The notes beneath the pieces are model-generated. The model saw only the letters and a program-made list of their open reading frames with translations. It was not told the origin of the DNA and did no database searches. Positions 44,123-58,439 of a DNA stretch of 64,000 nt are shown piece after piece. This DNA comes from Galerina marginata (taxonomy: Eukaryota; Basidiomycota; Agaricomycetes; Agaricales; Galerinaceae). The position numbers and the translations under genes were made by a program. The stretch is taken from positions 1,775,613 to 1,839,612 of the forward strand of contig JAECYW010000015.1 of the NCBI GenBank assembly GCA_023014335.1, in the 5' to 3' direction. Every line of letters starts with the position of its first letter. Positions within the stretch are counted from its first letter, which is position 1.

Positions 44123-44979
44123 TCAACTGAACTGGGCGGTGACGGCATCCGCAATCTTCGTGCCTGCTCCTTCAACCGACTCAGTCGCTTGTTGACGTCC
44201 TTCGCCGTATTTCCCCACTGCGAGATATCCTGCCTCATCAATGTGCTTCTTCTTTGCATCGTTGAGTAAGATTGGCTTGTATAGAATCCAGAGAAGAACG
44301 AAAATGACAGTGGCGCCTCCAGTTACAAACAATGTAAGTTTACTTGCAGCTGTCAGATGACCTTTCTGAGGTCCCCAGACGTTAGCGACTGTGGTTACCA
44401 CACCAGTCGACGCTGCATATATTCCTGGTCTAGGGAGTCAATAACATTTCAGTGTCGTTTTTGTCTCGAGACACGGCCAAAATCACTCACGAGATGACTT
44501 CTCTCAGTCCCCAGACGTAGTTTCGCCTCCATCTCAGCAAACACCCAAACATTCCAAGGCCTCCGATGATAACTGCGCCCCATGCGAGCCAGAACCTAAT
44601 GATAAACCCATGAGTCGCTCCGCAATTCTTAGAGAAACAAATGGCGAGTCCGGTGATCAGACAAGTACTCACAGTGGGACGTGTCGGATTATATAGAAAA
44701 GCTCTCCCTTGATCTCACTCGCGGGACTCGTCCCGCCCGGCGATACCTTGAGATCGGCGAGATCGTATGCGTTGAACGTGCTCGGGAAGATGACATAGCC
44801 TTGCAGTAATATCCACGAGAACAAATGGGCAATTCGACCCCACCACTCTCCAATGTCGTTCGATGCGAGCAACATTTTAATGTAGAGAGTCATCTCTTTT
44901 CTAAATAGAAATAAATCAAAACAGGTGAGGATAATAATCGATTTTCTTACTTTGGCTTGTAAGACATAACGGGCTCCAT
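44123..44979 (-). CDS. Three-helix membrane protein, 4 exons, intact
   Basis: Exons 44951-44979, 44673-44900, 44491-44595 and 44123-44429 join in frame to 222 residues. The protein starts MEPVMSYKPKKEMTLYIKML. Three hydrophobic helices are visible: AHLFSWILLQGYVIF, FWLAWGAVIIGGLGMFGCLL (followed by RWRRN) and LTLFVTGGATVIFVLLWILY. The tail is hydrophilic with HIDEAGYLAVGKYGEG and ends ADAVTAQFS. All introns have GT..AG ends and sizes of 50-80 bp. Proteins of this kind are conserved in agaricomycetes but have no function I can name. It is one of the few unique, intact host genes in this half of the window. Confidence 0.8.
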
Positions 44980-46990
44980 AACAGTCGTGAAATAGGGATG
45001 GGTCCTCTGAGGCGACTCTGATGCCTGCTTTATAGTGGACCTAGGATTATCGACACAGGATAAGGTTACCTGATGCGAGCTACTCAGTCGTACATAAACA
45101 TGTAAACCATCACCTGTCTCAGGCCAGTCTGTCGTTTCATGTCTATGAAGAACCTTAAATACCGAATTGGAGGATCGAAAAGGGATAAGACAGCCCAAGT
45201 TAAAAGTAGTTACACAACGCGTGGGTTGAATATGTAGCTTGTGCACAAATGCGTACCGACATTTGACCGACAATTTCGCCTGCGTAGAACTTGAGTCTTT
45301 TTGAATGACCTGGTCAGGTTTCCCTGTGTAAAAAATGTGCTTCAATTTGTTGCACCATACAATTCCTATTTTCCCTCATTATAAGCAGGTTGGGCTTTAT
45401 AGAACCGCAAATTGTGATACACGAAGGAACGTCGCACATGGGCATAGTGATATTCTCAGGAACCGGGTCTTTGGCCGTTGGACCATATCAGGAAAATCGC
45501 ACATTGCTTACTGGACTGTGTTTATTATTACGACTGCTACTAACGACCCTTGGGAATAAGAGGGGACAAAAGCATAAATTCCGCACACACAGAATGTGTG
45601 GGCGCTGATTAACAGGCATAGCCCATCAGTGGCGGCGGAGATGTGGCACCAAAGTCTCGGAATTAAGTCGCCGCATCGGGACATGTGGGCGCCTATCACT
45701 GCTTTCCACACTGACATCGGTCTCGGATGTCTTTGCTGAAACCCTTTCAATAGGCATGGGGGTGAGGGTCTCAATGTGACAAAGTTTAAAAAGGGAGGGG
45801 CGGATAAGAACCTGTGCAATAGTTGTAGAGAAATCACCTGGCTCAGCAGTCGATTTGACAGCTGCTGCTCCTGTATCACAGCCGTTCCTTCCACTGGTCT
45901 TCCCTATTGCCAAGATTTAATTTTCCACCTGATGGAATCAAATTTGACCAAGTGGTATATAATTAGCTACGGATCCAGGTAAGGGGGCGAAAACGTTAAG
46001 GCAAATTCTTATCCGATTCCCTCTACACTCCCTCAATCATTCTATGTTGTGGGTAACGGCAGAGTTTATTCACAAATCTTTTTGGTTATGTTACCCTTGC
46101 GTAATTTTGCACAAATAAATTGACGCGCCCCAGGTTACGAATTTGCCTTGCTGTGAATTTTGGATATACCCAATTTCCACCAACCAGGGTGCTCATAGAT
46201 TTACGTTTGTCGATTTTACTCTTATATTCCCATTAGCAAAGGTTTCTCCCAGACGCCGTGAGCTTCTCTGCCAAATTTATACAGATGTTTATAACGAGAA
46301 GCTGTTGAGGCATGTTTCAGTGGCTCAAATACGGTTAGTTGGGGGAATGTGCTCGCTCGTAGGTACCTGAAAGGTCGAATAAAGTCTAATATTAGCACCT
46401 TCTGATCTTCTTACTGTGGGCGTCTATATTCAGCAAGTAAACATCGAGAGCATCCCACTTGAGGGCTAAGGCTATCCGCCGCCGCCGATATCTACGGCCT
46501 TTATCTATACCTTCTGACCTTTCTACTTACAGAGAGCACAGATAGACAATCCCGATACGGCATTATAGTCGAGGCCAGCGGTCACTAACGTCCACCGCGT
46601 TTGTGTGCACCTTTGATCATCGTTCGATCGAATCACAAGCTAACTAAGATCAGATGCTAATACTCGTCCTCTAAATTAGACCCCGAAGTCTCGTCAGTCT
46701 TCAAGTTGACTCTCTCGATTACCTTTTTGTGGTCGGTTTACTCGGTCGGGTCACTCACACACAACGATGTCAGAGAGTCTCGCGTCACGAAGTTTCATTG
46801 AACCTCTTAGATAAAGCAATCCGCTATTGAATGCTCGACAGACAATGGGAACTGAAAAGAAGGAAGCGAAGAAGAAATAAGGCACGGACCGAAACTTTAA
46901 ACGATGGGAATCTGTGAAAGTTGGAAAAAGATCTGTAAGGGCGTCGAAAATGAACGGGAGAAAAATAGAAGAAGAGGTTGAACGCACATG
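44980..46990. other. Intergenic, no supported gene
   Basis: Includes the 5' flank of the three-helix gene. Frames at 45508-45913 (minus) and 45335-45608 (plus) overlap in antisense and lack domains or splice support. A minus-strand frame at 46751-46987 is hydrophobic and Ser/Phe-rich but unsupported. Confidence 0.45.
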
Positions 46991-47039
46991 TTGTGAGAAA
47001 GTAGGTATGTATTTAGCATCCTGAGATAGTTAGTTATAC

Positions 47040-47812
47040 GAATGGGGAGCAGCCGACACAGGTGAGTACTTGATGAGTTCTACAACGGTACCATCAGGAC
47101 GCAGGCCAAGATGAAAAAAAGTAGAATGAAACTTACACTGACAGGAGCAGGGGACAAACTGAAGAACCGCGCCACTTGTCCTAAATCATAGCTATCACCG
47201 CTGGGAGGATGTAAAAATACTGCGCACTAACAACAGGAGGTATGTTATCTTGGCGATAATAATAGAGGCAGACAAAACGTGCGTTGGGTAGTCAGCGACG
47301 CAGCTCAAGCCACGTTGCGGGCCTTGAACAACAGCCACTGAGATGGTCAGATCGTACATATGAACGGGATGATGAAGAAGGTTCGAAGAGGAAAGACGTC
47401 GTGCTTAAAATAGCTGGTTGCTACATTCGAAAAAAAGATCAGCGACACGTCGACATTGAGGAGCTTGAGGTTCCCGATGAGACTGGGCCATGTCGGTGGA
47501 CGGACCATGTCTATCGTAGGGTCTGTTCCAGAGGGTGTAAGGAGCAAGTGGGCAGTCCGGCAGGAAACAGTGAGAATGCCGTAGAAAAGGACAGATGAGA
47601 ATGTTCACCGCGCTGATCAACGTGGGAGGTGTCGAAGGCGCTGTTGATGGCAGCCCCGATCTGGCCGTCTCAGTTCAAGAATACCACAGCCCATCGATAT
47701 TCTTCACGCACGGTCAGTGAAAGATTGACCTCGTCACGGTATCGGATGTCCAGACGATTTTGAGAGTTGATTATTAGAATTTTGGCCTGTGGCGTACTTC
47801 GCTGGACTTCCT
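47040..47812. repeat. Subtelomeric repeat family B, internally deleted copy
   Basis: 47080-47290 matches 25830-26050; 47340-47760 matches the 50430-50880 part of a B unit (GACATTGAGGAG, GGGTCTGTTCCAGAGGG, GCTGTTGATGGCAGC, GTCCAGACGATTTTGAGAG). It then jumps at about 47790 to the unit end (ACTTCGCTGGACTTCCTTC), missing about 1.5 kb that the full units have. Confidence 0.65.
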
Positions 47813-50800
47813 TCTTTCCTTTCTCAAACTCGCTTCGCGAAGAAGACCGAGTTGATAGAGTATGACCTAGCCCTAAGACCAGACAGTGGTAATTACCTGG
47901 GAAGTGACGTACTAACGATTAGAGGCACGGAACAGGATGAATAATTATGGCAGGACTTACCTTGGAACGACATGTTGCTGATAGGATACCGAACTACCAA
48001 AATGGTCGTTGTCAGGCGAAGCCACGAGGAAGGAGGAAGAGCCAGCAGTTAGCATTCACGAACGAAGGTTATATGACGGGACAAAATGGTACACGTGTAG
48101 TGTGCTGTCAAAAACAGAGGAATATTAGACGGGGACGAGAGCGATTGGAGTAAACAGTTTGCTGAATCTGAATCCACTCCATCTTCGGGCTGGAAAGAAA
48201 TTGAAGTGCGAAGCATACGATGGCGAGTAGGAGAACCAAAAGCGTGACTGGGCACGGAACCACATCTCGGCCCAGGTTAATTGGAAAAAAGCCTAACAAC
48301 CAGAGCCTCAAATGAAGGGCAACTGGAATTACGAAAACGAGAAGGGCTGTACTCTACATGCGCCGAATAACGACAATGTGGTTCCGTGATTGTCATCGTT
48401 GTTTGGAAGTCGGAGGAATATCCGGACGAAAACGAAACGGTGGATCAATTCGCAAAAGATCGAAACCTCCGACGCAGGGAGGAACGCACATAATTGACTT
48501 CCTTAATCCAAGCCACACATCCGTGGCATCTGGAATTGTATTTCCGTGAGTACATCAGAAGCAATGTAAGTAAATAGCAGACCGACCATTCAGGTAGTAT
48601 GGAGGCTGGACCGACGCGATCAGATCACGATATCACAGCGCTGAAAACTGGGGGGCATTAGTAATAACGAACCATAGGCGATCTGGGAATGCTCACCCGA
48701 CGAAATGCTAAGACGAATGAGCGACGGAAATGAATAAAACAGAGTGAGAAACGCACCTTAGGATTCTTGTCGCTCAGACCTTTTCCCAAAGCGTGGAACG
48801 AAAACTTGGAGCGATACACACAAATGAGACGAGATACAAAATAAAAAGAAGAAAGCCAAGACAGGACCGAGAAAGGCTGCGAGACCAGAAACCACGTCTC
48901 GTAGAAGAAGTTACGAACTGAACACCAATGCGAGTCTTCAGCGACTTCACATGGGCGCTCAGTGTTATATCAGAGACGACGTGGTTTCTGAGTGGGCAAG
49001 GTATCAGGGCCTTTGGAATACTAACACGAGGGTACGGCAAAATGTAGCTGGGAGAGTAGGAGACTGAGTGGTCAAGACGACTCGCAAGAAGTACCAGAGA
49101 CTGAAGCAAGGAAGGGGAAAAAAATGAGCTCGGTGATTGGCAGGCGTCATGTTCCTATGTGGTCTAAATATGTTGGATTAGTGATATTGGGAGACCGAGG
49201 CACTAGTCGACGCACCTATTTGCCACTTACTTGGTCGCCTTAGGCGGTCGGCGCCTGAAATAAAGAATAGAGATCGAGAAAGGTAGTGAAGAAAAGGAGA
49301 AAGGAGAGCGAGGACAACTCCAGCACAGAGAAACACAGACAAAATCCATAGGACAAAAAAGGGGGTAGTTGAATGAAAAGTAACGCGACGCGGAACCACC
49401 CAACTCCCAAGGGCGGCAATTGAGACCAGCCACAGCGCTTTGAAACGAAAATGTCATCACGAAGACGAGAAGAGCTGGAAGTGCCCAGGATATCGAGTGG
49501 TTCCGGGATTGGCGCCAGCTGTTCGGATTTAAAGTAATCGAAAGATAACACAGAATCCATGGTAAAATCGTGAACAAAAACACGCATATATGCACGAAAA
49601 CCTCCGAGGAGGAACGAAAAACGCACAAAATCACTGCCATCTAGGGACAATGATCTCCTAAGAACTTATAGCGGCGAGAAGGAAAACAGGGAGGAGGAGA
49701 GGTAGAAACAGAAAACAAAAAAGCGAACCTAGAACGCACCCGCAGACTCGCATAATCCAGCCCTCCCCTTCCGTCCTCATGCCCAATTTCACTACTTCAC
49801 TTAATACTTATTGCACCGTAACGCTGATGCGATGGAGAGTGTGAATCTTGACCACGGCGGGTCGTGTAGTCTTATCGCGGCTGCGTATATCCGAAGATGT
49901 ACACTGGAGAAGAAAGTGAGATACAGCAAAAGAAGGGGGAAAAGGAGAAGATGCACCGCTCGATAGTCATTCTAGAGAACCGAGCACGGATTCGCAACAT
50001 CAGCTAAAGAGCCGGGCTAGATTGCTCGACAAGAACAAAAGTCGGCAAGAGATCTGTGTACCGTGTCATCAAAAATAAGATCAAGGATGAAAGATAGTAG
50101 GACTAAACGTACAGGAGGAAGCGAACGGAAGAAACGTGGTCCATTTGCCGGATTGAAAAACTACGCAGAACCAGAGCTGATTAGAAGCAGAATCCAAATA
50201 GAGCGTACCCTTGATAGTTCCGGGTACAGCTCAAGCCGTACGGTGGCAGGGAGATCCCATCCTCTTAGATGTTTTCCAGCGACAACAGCAGACTCGTCAC
50301 CTGTAAGATTTGGCTACGAACATTAGAGGAACGATGGGCCAAGAGCCAATGAAAAGCGAGGAACAACCAGCCGGCACTGGTCTCGAGCCAGAGCTGCCTT
50401 TCCTTGTCGGTGCCCGGCGTCACTTCATAGACTAGAAGCAACAGCAATTCGAGAGAAAGATCAGCTCATCGACGCTGAAGGGATTGCCCGCTGAGACGTG
50501 ACTGTCTAAGGATCTGTTCCAGGGGGAGGCAAAGAACCAGTAGGTTGTCCTGTAAAGAACAGTGAGAATGTAGAAGAGGACGTATGAGAATGTTGATCGA
50601 CGTGGGATATATCGTGGGCGCTGTTGATGGCAGCGATCAAGCGAATTTGTAAGCGACTTCCCACACGCTATTTTTAGCAAGTCGTTCTTTCTCCTCGATC
50701 CTTCATCATCCCCTTCATAGTAGACTCTGAGACGATCCGGCCATCTTAGATTTTTCCCTTGGAATCTCCCAGTGGCTTTGCGACTATTACAGCTCATCGG

Positions 50801-52437
50801 ATATGCTTCACGCAGGATCAGTGGAAGATCGATCTCGCCACAATGTCCAGACGATTTTGAGAGTTGGTTCTTAAAATTCGGCCCTGCGGCGATGTAGTGG
50901 TTATGAATACGAACCCGATCTTTCCCGCTTTTCCTGCGTGAGCGAATGACACTGTGCATCGTACCGTCTTTTCTTTCACTGTACCGCGACCAATTCACGC
51001 AAGCCCACACCTCTACCTGCATAATCTCCTGCTTTTCTCGCAACCCGCCCGTAATTTAACGATTCAGTTCGTCTTTGTTCCTGGGAGCCCGACGGTAGTG
51101 GATACAACAGTAGGAGTAGAAGCAACTCCCGCTCTATCAGGTTATTTTAAGACTTGTATGTTCTTTCTTGCCTACGCCTCCATTTCGGCTTATATTTCCT
51201 ACATTTTCTGAGGCTTTACTTTGATCTAATACATCTGTCAAGGAGTGCATTCGATAGCGTTCGACCGTCGTGTTGGGCCAGAGCGACCTTCTCGCGCCAA
51301 CCTTCTTCCCCCCGCACGTCGCCTGGCCTTACCTTACTCTGGTTGACGTGTAAATATTTCAGGTCAACTGCTACTGGTTAATTTCACCGAAACCTAACTT
51401 CTATGCGCATCTGGCAGACAGTTCTGGCGGCTGTATTCTAACAGATAAAGCAGGCAAGTTGATTTCAGGCTTGTACATTGAACTCCCGATTTCTGAGGCA
51501 TGCCTTGCTCAACCTTCGAGATATTTCCATTACTAGTGTTATCATATTTCGGGCTATCGAATCGCTGCCCACTAATCTTCCTACTCCCCGGTGCGTCTAC
51601 CATTTTTCTTCCGTCGTGCCCGCCATAATCCATTGACTTGCTTTTTTGTCAGCTTTTCACCCGAGTTTCAATAGTCGTCCTACGGACCTTCCTGCTGTTA
51701 AGTCACCGTCATAATTATACCAGACCAATTCTTCGAATATCCGCCAATGCCGCCCCTGCCCTTCCACGTCATTTCCTGTATCACGCAAGCGGACCGATAC
51801 TAATCTATTCTTCGGTATCTTTTTAGCTGTTTCATATATATCCCTCAAGTCCCCCATCGCCTCACGAAGTTGGTTTAACCGCTCATACGACGAAATCCAC
51901 CTTTCCTGTCTTTACTCCGCCCAGTAGGCATTCTGTTGCCCTAATATCGCGAGCTATGTTGATTCTGTTCTAGTGGTTTCTTCAGTTCCAGTGCAGCTTC
52001 CCAACATCACGTCCAAACCCAAGCACGTATGCCATTATTTTATTGCGAAGCCAATTGTTACTCTTTCTTCAAGGTTTTGAACGATCTTCTATAGTATGTG
52101 GTGGACGACTCCCTGCCACTAGTCGATGCGTTAGAAGCCGAGATGTCAGTTATCCCGACTCTAAGCATGCGGTTTATTCAGTCTTAATCCCCTTAGTATT
52201 TTTAGTACAATAGCTATCGAATGGGCTTTATCAAGGCAAGCACCGTTGAACGGTCGTTTCCCAGTTTCCTCTCCAAACGTAAGCACATACACCATTTCTT
52301 CTATTGTGAGACTAATTGTTACTCTTTCCTAGGTCTTTTAAACGATCTCCTATAGTACGTTGTGGACAACTCCCTGCCACTTGGCGACGCCTGAAATGCC
52401 GAGATATCATGCATTAACTTCTCTATGATTCCCTCTT
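47813..52437. repeat. Subtelomeric repeat family B, tandem unit 1
   Basis: About 4.6 kb. Shares ordered sequence with 52438-57190 throughout: GACAGTGGTAATTACCTGGG (47883/52503), CAAAATGGTCGTTGTCAGGC (47998/52620), CGGCTGCGTATA (49880/54568), GATTCGCAACAT (49991/54681), GCTGTTGATGGCAGCGATCA. Identity varies from about 95 percent in the middle to much lower at the right end, judged by eye. Open frames are short and not conserved between units, so I call no gene. Confidence 0.75.
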
Positions 52438-55400
52438 TCTTTTCTCAAACTCGCATCGTGAAGAAGACCAAGTCGATAGGATTTGACCTAACCCTAGGAC
52501 CTGACAGTGGTAATTACCTGGGAAGTGACGTACTAACGATTAGAGGTACGGCAGGATGAATAGTTATGGGAGGACTTACTTAGGGGCGATATGTTGCTGA
52601 TACTAGGATACCGAACTACCAAAATGGTCGTTGTCAGGCGAAGCCACGAGGAAGGAGGAAGAGCAGCAGTTAGCATTCACGAACGAAGTTATATGACGGG
52701 ACAAAATGGTACACGTGTAGGTGCTGTCAAAAACAGAGGAATAGTAGACAGGGACGAAAGCAATTGAAGTAAACACAGTGCCGACTCTACTCCGCCTTCG
52801 GGATCGAAGGAAATTAAAGCGCGAAGGATACGATGGCGAGTAGGAGAACCAAAAGCGTGACTCGGCGCGGAACCACATCTCGAAACAGCTCAACAAAAGA
52901 ACGGCCCAACAACCAGAGCGTCAAATGTGGCGCAACTGGAATTACGAAAACGAGAAGGGCTGTACTCTACATGCGCCGAATAACGACAATGTGGTTCCGG
53001 GATTGTCATCGTTGTTTGGAAGTCGGAGCAATATCCGCGCGAAAACGAAAACGTTGAGAAATTCACGAAAGATCGAAACCTCCGACGCAGGGGGGAAACG
53101 CACATAATTGAATTCCTTAATCCAAGCCATCCATCCGTCGCATCTGGAACGTATTTCTATGAGTACACCAGGAGCAATATAAGTAAAGAGCAGACCGACC
53201 ATGCAGGTGGTATGGAGGCAGGACCGATGCGATCATATTACGACACGAGTCAAGTGGCAGCACTGAACATGGGTGGTATTGGTAGTAATAACGAGCGATA
53301 AACGAGCTGGAAATACTCGCCGACGAAATGCTAGGACAAATGAGCGACGGAAATGAATAAAACAGTGAGAAACGCACCTTGGAAGTTTCTCGCTCAGATC
53401 GTTTCCCAATGCGTGGAGCGAAAATTTGGAGCGAAACGGACAGATGAGACGAGATACAAATGAAGAAGAAAAAACCAAGACGGGACTGAGAAAGGCTGCG
53501 AGACCAGAAACCACATCTCGTAGAAGAAATTACGAACTGAACACCAATGCGAGTCTTCAGTGACTTCACATGGGCGCTCAGTGTTATATCAGAGACGACG
53601 TGGTGTCGGAGTGGGCAGGGTATTAGGGCCTTGGGGGTAGGGCAAAATGTGAGCGGGGAGAAGAGGAGACTGAGTGATCGAGATAGCTCGAAACGTGCAC
53701 TATGAACTAAAGCAAGAAAGAAAGAGAAAAAGCGCTCGGGGATTAACAGGCGTCATGTGCCTAGTTGTAGTCTAAATACGTTTCGATAAGTGAGGATGGG
53801 AAATCGAGGCACTAGTCTACGCACCTATTGCCGCTTACTCGGTCGCATCAGGGGAAGCGCCTGAAATGAGAGACAGAGATCGGGAATGGTAGAAAAGAAA
53901 AGAACAAAGGAGAGCAAGGACAACACCAACACAGAGAACCACAGACAAAACGCGTAGGATAAAAAAGAGGGAAGGGAAATTGAAAGTAACGCCACGCAGA
54001 ACCACTCAACCGCCGTCCACGTCGGATACCAGCCACAATGCTTTGAAACAAAAATATCATCGCGAAGGCGAGAAGAGCTGGATGTGCACAGGATATCGGG
54101 GAAGTGGTTCCGGCATTCGCGCCAGCTGTTCAGATTTAAAGGAATCAAAAGATCACGGAATACTCGAGTACAATGTAAAATCGTGAACCAAAACACGCAT
54201 ATATGCACGAAAAACCTTCGAGGAGGATCCAAAACGCACAAAATCGAGGCGATCTGGCTTCAGGTCATCCATCCTTAGATCCGGTTGGATAATTCGACGA
54301 AGAGGGCCATATAAACGTCTTCTTCTGCGGGCAGAGGACGTAGAAAATCGGAAGTTGGGACGATGCTCGCCCGAGAAGGAAAACTGGGAGGCGGAGAGGC
54401 AGAAGAGGAGCACGAAAAGCGAACCTAGAACACCTCGCGGCCTCGCTTATCCCAGCCCTTCCCTTCAGTCCTCAACCCCAGCTTCTCCGCCCTCTTTCTT
54501 GCACCGTGGTGCTGGTGCGATGGAGAGTTTGAATCTTGACCGCGGTGGGTTGTGTAGTTTTATCGCGGCTGCGTATAGCCAAAGATGAACACTGGAGATG
54601 AAAGTGAGATTCAGCAAGAAGAAGGGGGAAAAGGAGAAGATGCATCGCTCGATAGTCATTCTAGAGAACCGAGCACGGATTCGCAACATAAGCTAGAGAG
54701 CTGGGCTAGATTGCTCGACAAGAACAGAAGTCGGCAAGAGATCTGTGTACAGTGTCATCAAAATTAAGATCAAGGATGGAAGATAGTAAGGCTAAACGTA
54801 CAGGAGGAATCGAACGGAAGAAATGTGGTCCATCTCCCGGATTGCACTACGCAGAACTAGAGCAGATTAGAAAGAGGTTAGCTATAATAGATGCGGAATC
54901 CAGATAGAGCATACCTTTGATTGTTGGGAGGTGAAGCTCGAGCTGTACGGTTGCAGGAAAATCCCGTCCTCCTAGATCTTTTCCAGCGACAGTAGCCGAC
55001 TCGTCGTCTGTAAGATTGGGCTACAAACATGGGTCAAGAACCCGACATATCACCCTTGAAAAGAGGGTACCTGCTTGGAACCAATGCCCGGCACGCGCAT
55101 ATATCTACTCGGTGGCCAAGGAAAAGCCAAATCACATTGACCAGAGCTAGAGCTGCCTTTCCTTGTCGCCTGGCAGAACCGGCTTGGAACCGGCATTCGA
55201 GAGAAAGATCACCACGTCGACGTTGAGGAAGTTGCTTGCAGAGACTGGGCCTGGTCTGTCGTAGAGTCTGTTTCAGGAGGGTGCAAGGAACCAATAGGCT
55301 GTCCTGTAGAAAACTGTGATCATGTAGAAGAGGACATATGAGAATGTCGACCTGGCTGGTCGACGTGGGAGGTGTCGTGGGCACTGTTGATGGCAGCGAT

Positions 55401-57190
55401 CAAGCGAATTCGTAAGCAGGTTCTCACATCCTATTTTTAGCAAGACGTCTCTTCTCTTCGATCCTTCATTATCATTCCCATCATATTCAGGCTCCTAGAC
55501 GATCTGTCCGTCTCAGTTTTCTTTCTTGGCGTCTCTGTCCGGCCATAAAACTATCACAGCTCATTTCATAACGCCTCAGGCAGGATCAGTGAAAGATCGA
55601 TCTCGCCACGATGTCCAGACGATTTTGAGAGTTAATTCTTAAAATTTTGGGTCTGTGACATCGTTGCGATACTCTTGACGCTCTTTCTGCCTGAGCAAAT
55701 GATACTGTGCACCGTAACGTCCTCTTGTCCATCTTTATTGCAGTTTGCTTTACTCTCGCTCTGTCCTTTGCCTACGTCGCGGGATCATGTACAATGAACG
55801 ATTCAAACAGCCCCTCACTTCTACTTCATTATATACCTCAAGTTTTCCTGGCGTACTGCCCGTAACTTGACGATCTGTTTCCGTCGAATCCGTCGGTAGT
55901 GTATTCAGAAGTCGGAGTAGAGGCAATTCCCACTCGATTAGACCGTACAAGCGGGGCGCCGTTACTTAGGCCCACAGGTATGTTTTTGGGTTCATTACGC
56001 CTCCGTTCGTCTCACTTTTCTTCATTTTTTGAGGCTTGTTTTGCTTCAGTATATTTTCCGAGTTCGGCATTCGATAACGTTCGATTGCCTTCCTGGTTCG
56101 GAGCCATCTTCTCCCACCTTTCTCCACCTCCTCCGTATGTCTCCTTGGCTTATTTCACTCAGATTGACGCATAACCACCTCCTCTCATCTGCTACAGAAT
56201 AATGGACATGAAGATAACGTGTAAGAGGTCCCAGCTGACATTTCTGGCGGTTATACTCCGACAGCGAGAGGAGGTTGGTTGGTTGGTTGGATACTCGTAA
56301 GTTGAATTCCATATTTCTAGGGGATAAATTCCTTAATCCTCGAGATCTTTATATTACCAGTTCTATCGTGTTTCGAGCTATCGAACCGTCTCTTAAATCA
56401 AGCCAAATCCACCAGAATTGGGATAGCTGTCCGGCCAGCTCTCTACTGTTACGGTTAGTTCTCCCTTTTTCAACGTTCCTTAGCTTCCTAGTCACGCTCA
56501 CGATGACAATAAACGCTTCGGTGTAAGACTCGCCGCCCACACCTCACCCTTCCGTGCGTCTATTTCTTCGATAGTGCCCGCTGTTGACTTTCTATCATTT
56601 TTTCAACTCCGTTTTCGATAATCATTTGGCTATTAACTCACTGTCTTGACCATGCCAGATGAACTCTTCGAATATCCGCTGATTTTACACGGTGCGTGCC
56701 TTGTTTCCTATATCACGCAAGCAGGCCGGTACTAATCTGTTCCTCGATATCGTTTTAGCCGTCGCTTAGAGCATATCCTTCAAGTTCCCCGATCGCCACA
56801 CAAAGGTGGTACAGCTGCTAATACGATTGGATCCACCTTCTAGTAGGCTAGAACTTCTACGCGTTCGCTCTGGCCAGTCCCATTATGTTCACCTCTATAT
56901 ATGCGTGGGGTTATTCTGACTCTGTTCTAGCTGTTCTTCGCTTCGTATTTCGTTAGTCTTATGACTATAGGATGGACGACTTTCTCGAGACCAACACCGT
57001 ATTTGAACGACGGTTTCCCAACTTCCCCTCCAGACCTGAGGTTTTGCCATTTCTTCGATTGTGAGGCCAATTCTTACACTTTCTAAGTGGTTGTTTTAAA
57101 CGAGCTTCTGGACGACTCCCTATCACCGTGTGACGCTTCGAAAACCGAGATGTCGGGCGTTTGGTGTCGACTTCTCTGAGCTTCCTTCTT
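52438..57190. repeat. Subtelomeric repeat family B, tandem unit 2
   Basis: Direct repeat of 47813-52437, about 4.75 kb. The right end (57140-57190: CTTCTCTGAGCTTCCTTC) matches the unit end before 47813. The segment 52005-52130 is itself duplicated at 52263-52390 at the junction of the two units. Confidence 0.75.
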
Positions 57191-58439
57191 TCCTTTTGTC
57201 CAAGTCAACGCCTAGTTCAACGCCTACAAAATCATCGACACCAGCTAATCCGATATTCATCGTATGGTCTTTTCTTTCTTTCCAGTCTCTCTATTTATGC
57301 TGCGTCTGAAATCCAGTTCATATCCTGAACTGCAGTCGGCAGTGGCTTTCGTCCATATTTATTTGAGTACATGGTGTTTTGAGTGTCTAAATTCTTTATT
57401 ATTATTTGAATGGTGGTTTCGTTCAAACCCGCGCTTTTAAACGCTTAGAGTGCGATTTCCACTTCCCCGAACAACTTTGCGTAATTTCATCATCATTTTA
57501 AAGACGACCTGACCACCTAGGCGTGTTGCTAACGACCCATTTTCCGAGGATAAACTTTGAAAAGTCAAGGCAATTCAAAGAATTGTCCACAAATTGGGTT
57601 AAGAAGTTCCTCTTGTATTAAACGATGTGCTTGAAAGAAGAAAAGGCCGGTATCAGGCCTCGGAAATCTGGTTGTCAGGACAATGTTGGGTGAATTCGCC
57701 ACACATGTTCCGAGAATCGAGGTACTTCGAGACGATATTGATTGACTTATAAGCGACATTAGGAGGGTCGAGGAAAGAAGTGACGCGGACGGAAGGAAAG
57801 CAGATGGAAAGAAAGACGTGAAACGTGCAGCGGTGAGGACAAAGACCTGCGAAAACGCCTATCAGATTTACGATGCAGCATGAGGAATTTGGAGTTGGCC
57901 GTCATACCGTATCTAACCAAATGTTTCAAAAAGCAAAACTGACGTCCCTAGGTATACCGATACATCTGAATCGTAACGGCCACTACTTCCGTAGGATAGC
58001 ACCAGTGCCCGCTCAGATCGAAAGAATTGGGCGAAGCATAGTTCGGACGCATATAACCAGGTAATTGGGACTTGGAGGCGATATGCTCACGCAGATGTGA
58101 GGAAGGGCTGTTCGGCTTGATTTATGCCGCTGGTAGGCAAGTTAGAGATGATGCTTTGCAGCCAGAAGCGTGCAGATGGCCGTCAAAAATTATATGACGA
58201 ACGAGGAATATAATGGAACAGTGGCCCCTAAAACAGAGGATAGTAAACGGGGACGAGAGCGACTAAAATACTAGTGGTGACTCTCCGCCTCCGGCTCCTT
58301 CAACTTGACTCTGAGATCGTGGTAGATAGATGGGGGTAGGCAGAAAGACGCCGCTGAGCGAAATTGAGATGCCAATGAGGATGTATTACAGACACGGTAG
58401 CGAGACAAGCATCTGTAAAGTGGGTAGGTGGCATTTAAT
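57191..58439. repeat. Decayed tail of family B array, no gene
   Basis: 58200-58300 (AAAACAGAGGATAGTAAACG, GGGACGAGAGCGACT, ACTCTCCGCC) matches 48110-48190 and 52730-52800, so a fragment of a third unit is present. The remainder has no recognisable content. Confidence 0.5.

Noticed and set aside
47813..57190. Coding genes in the family B units (for example frames at 49831 and 54522 beginning MES.NLD)
   Set aside because: The shared start is followed within about 25 codons by stops and is not kept in frame between units.
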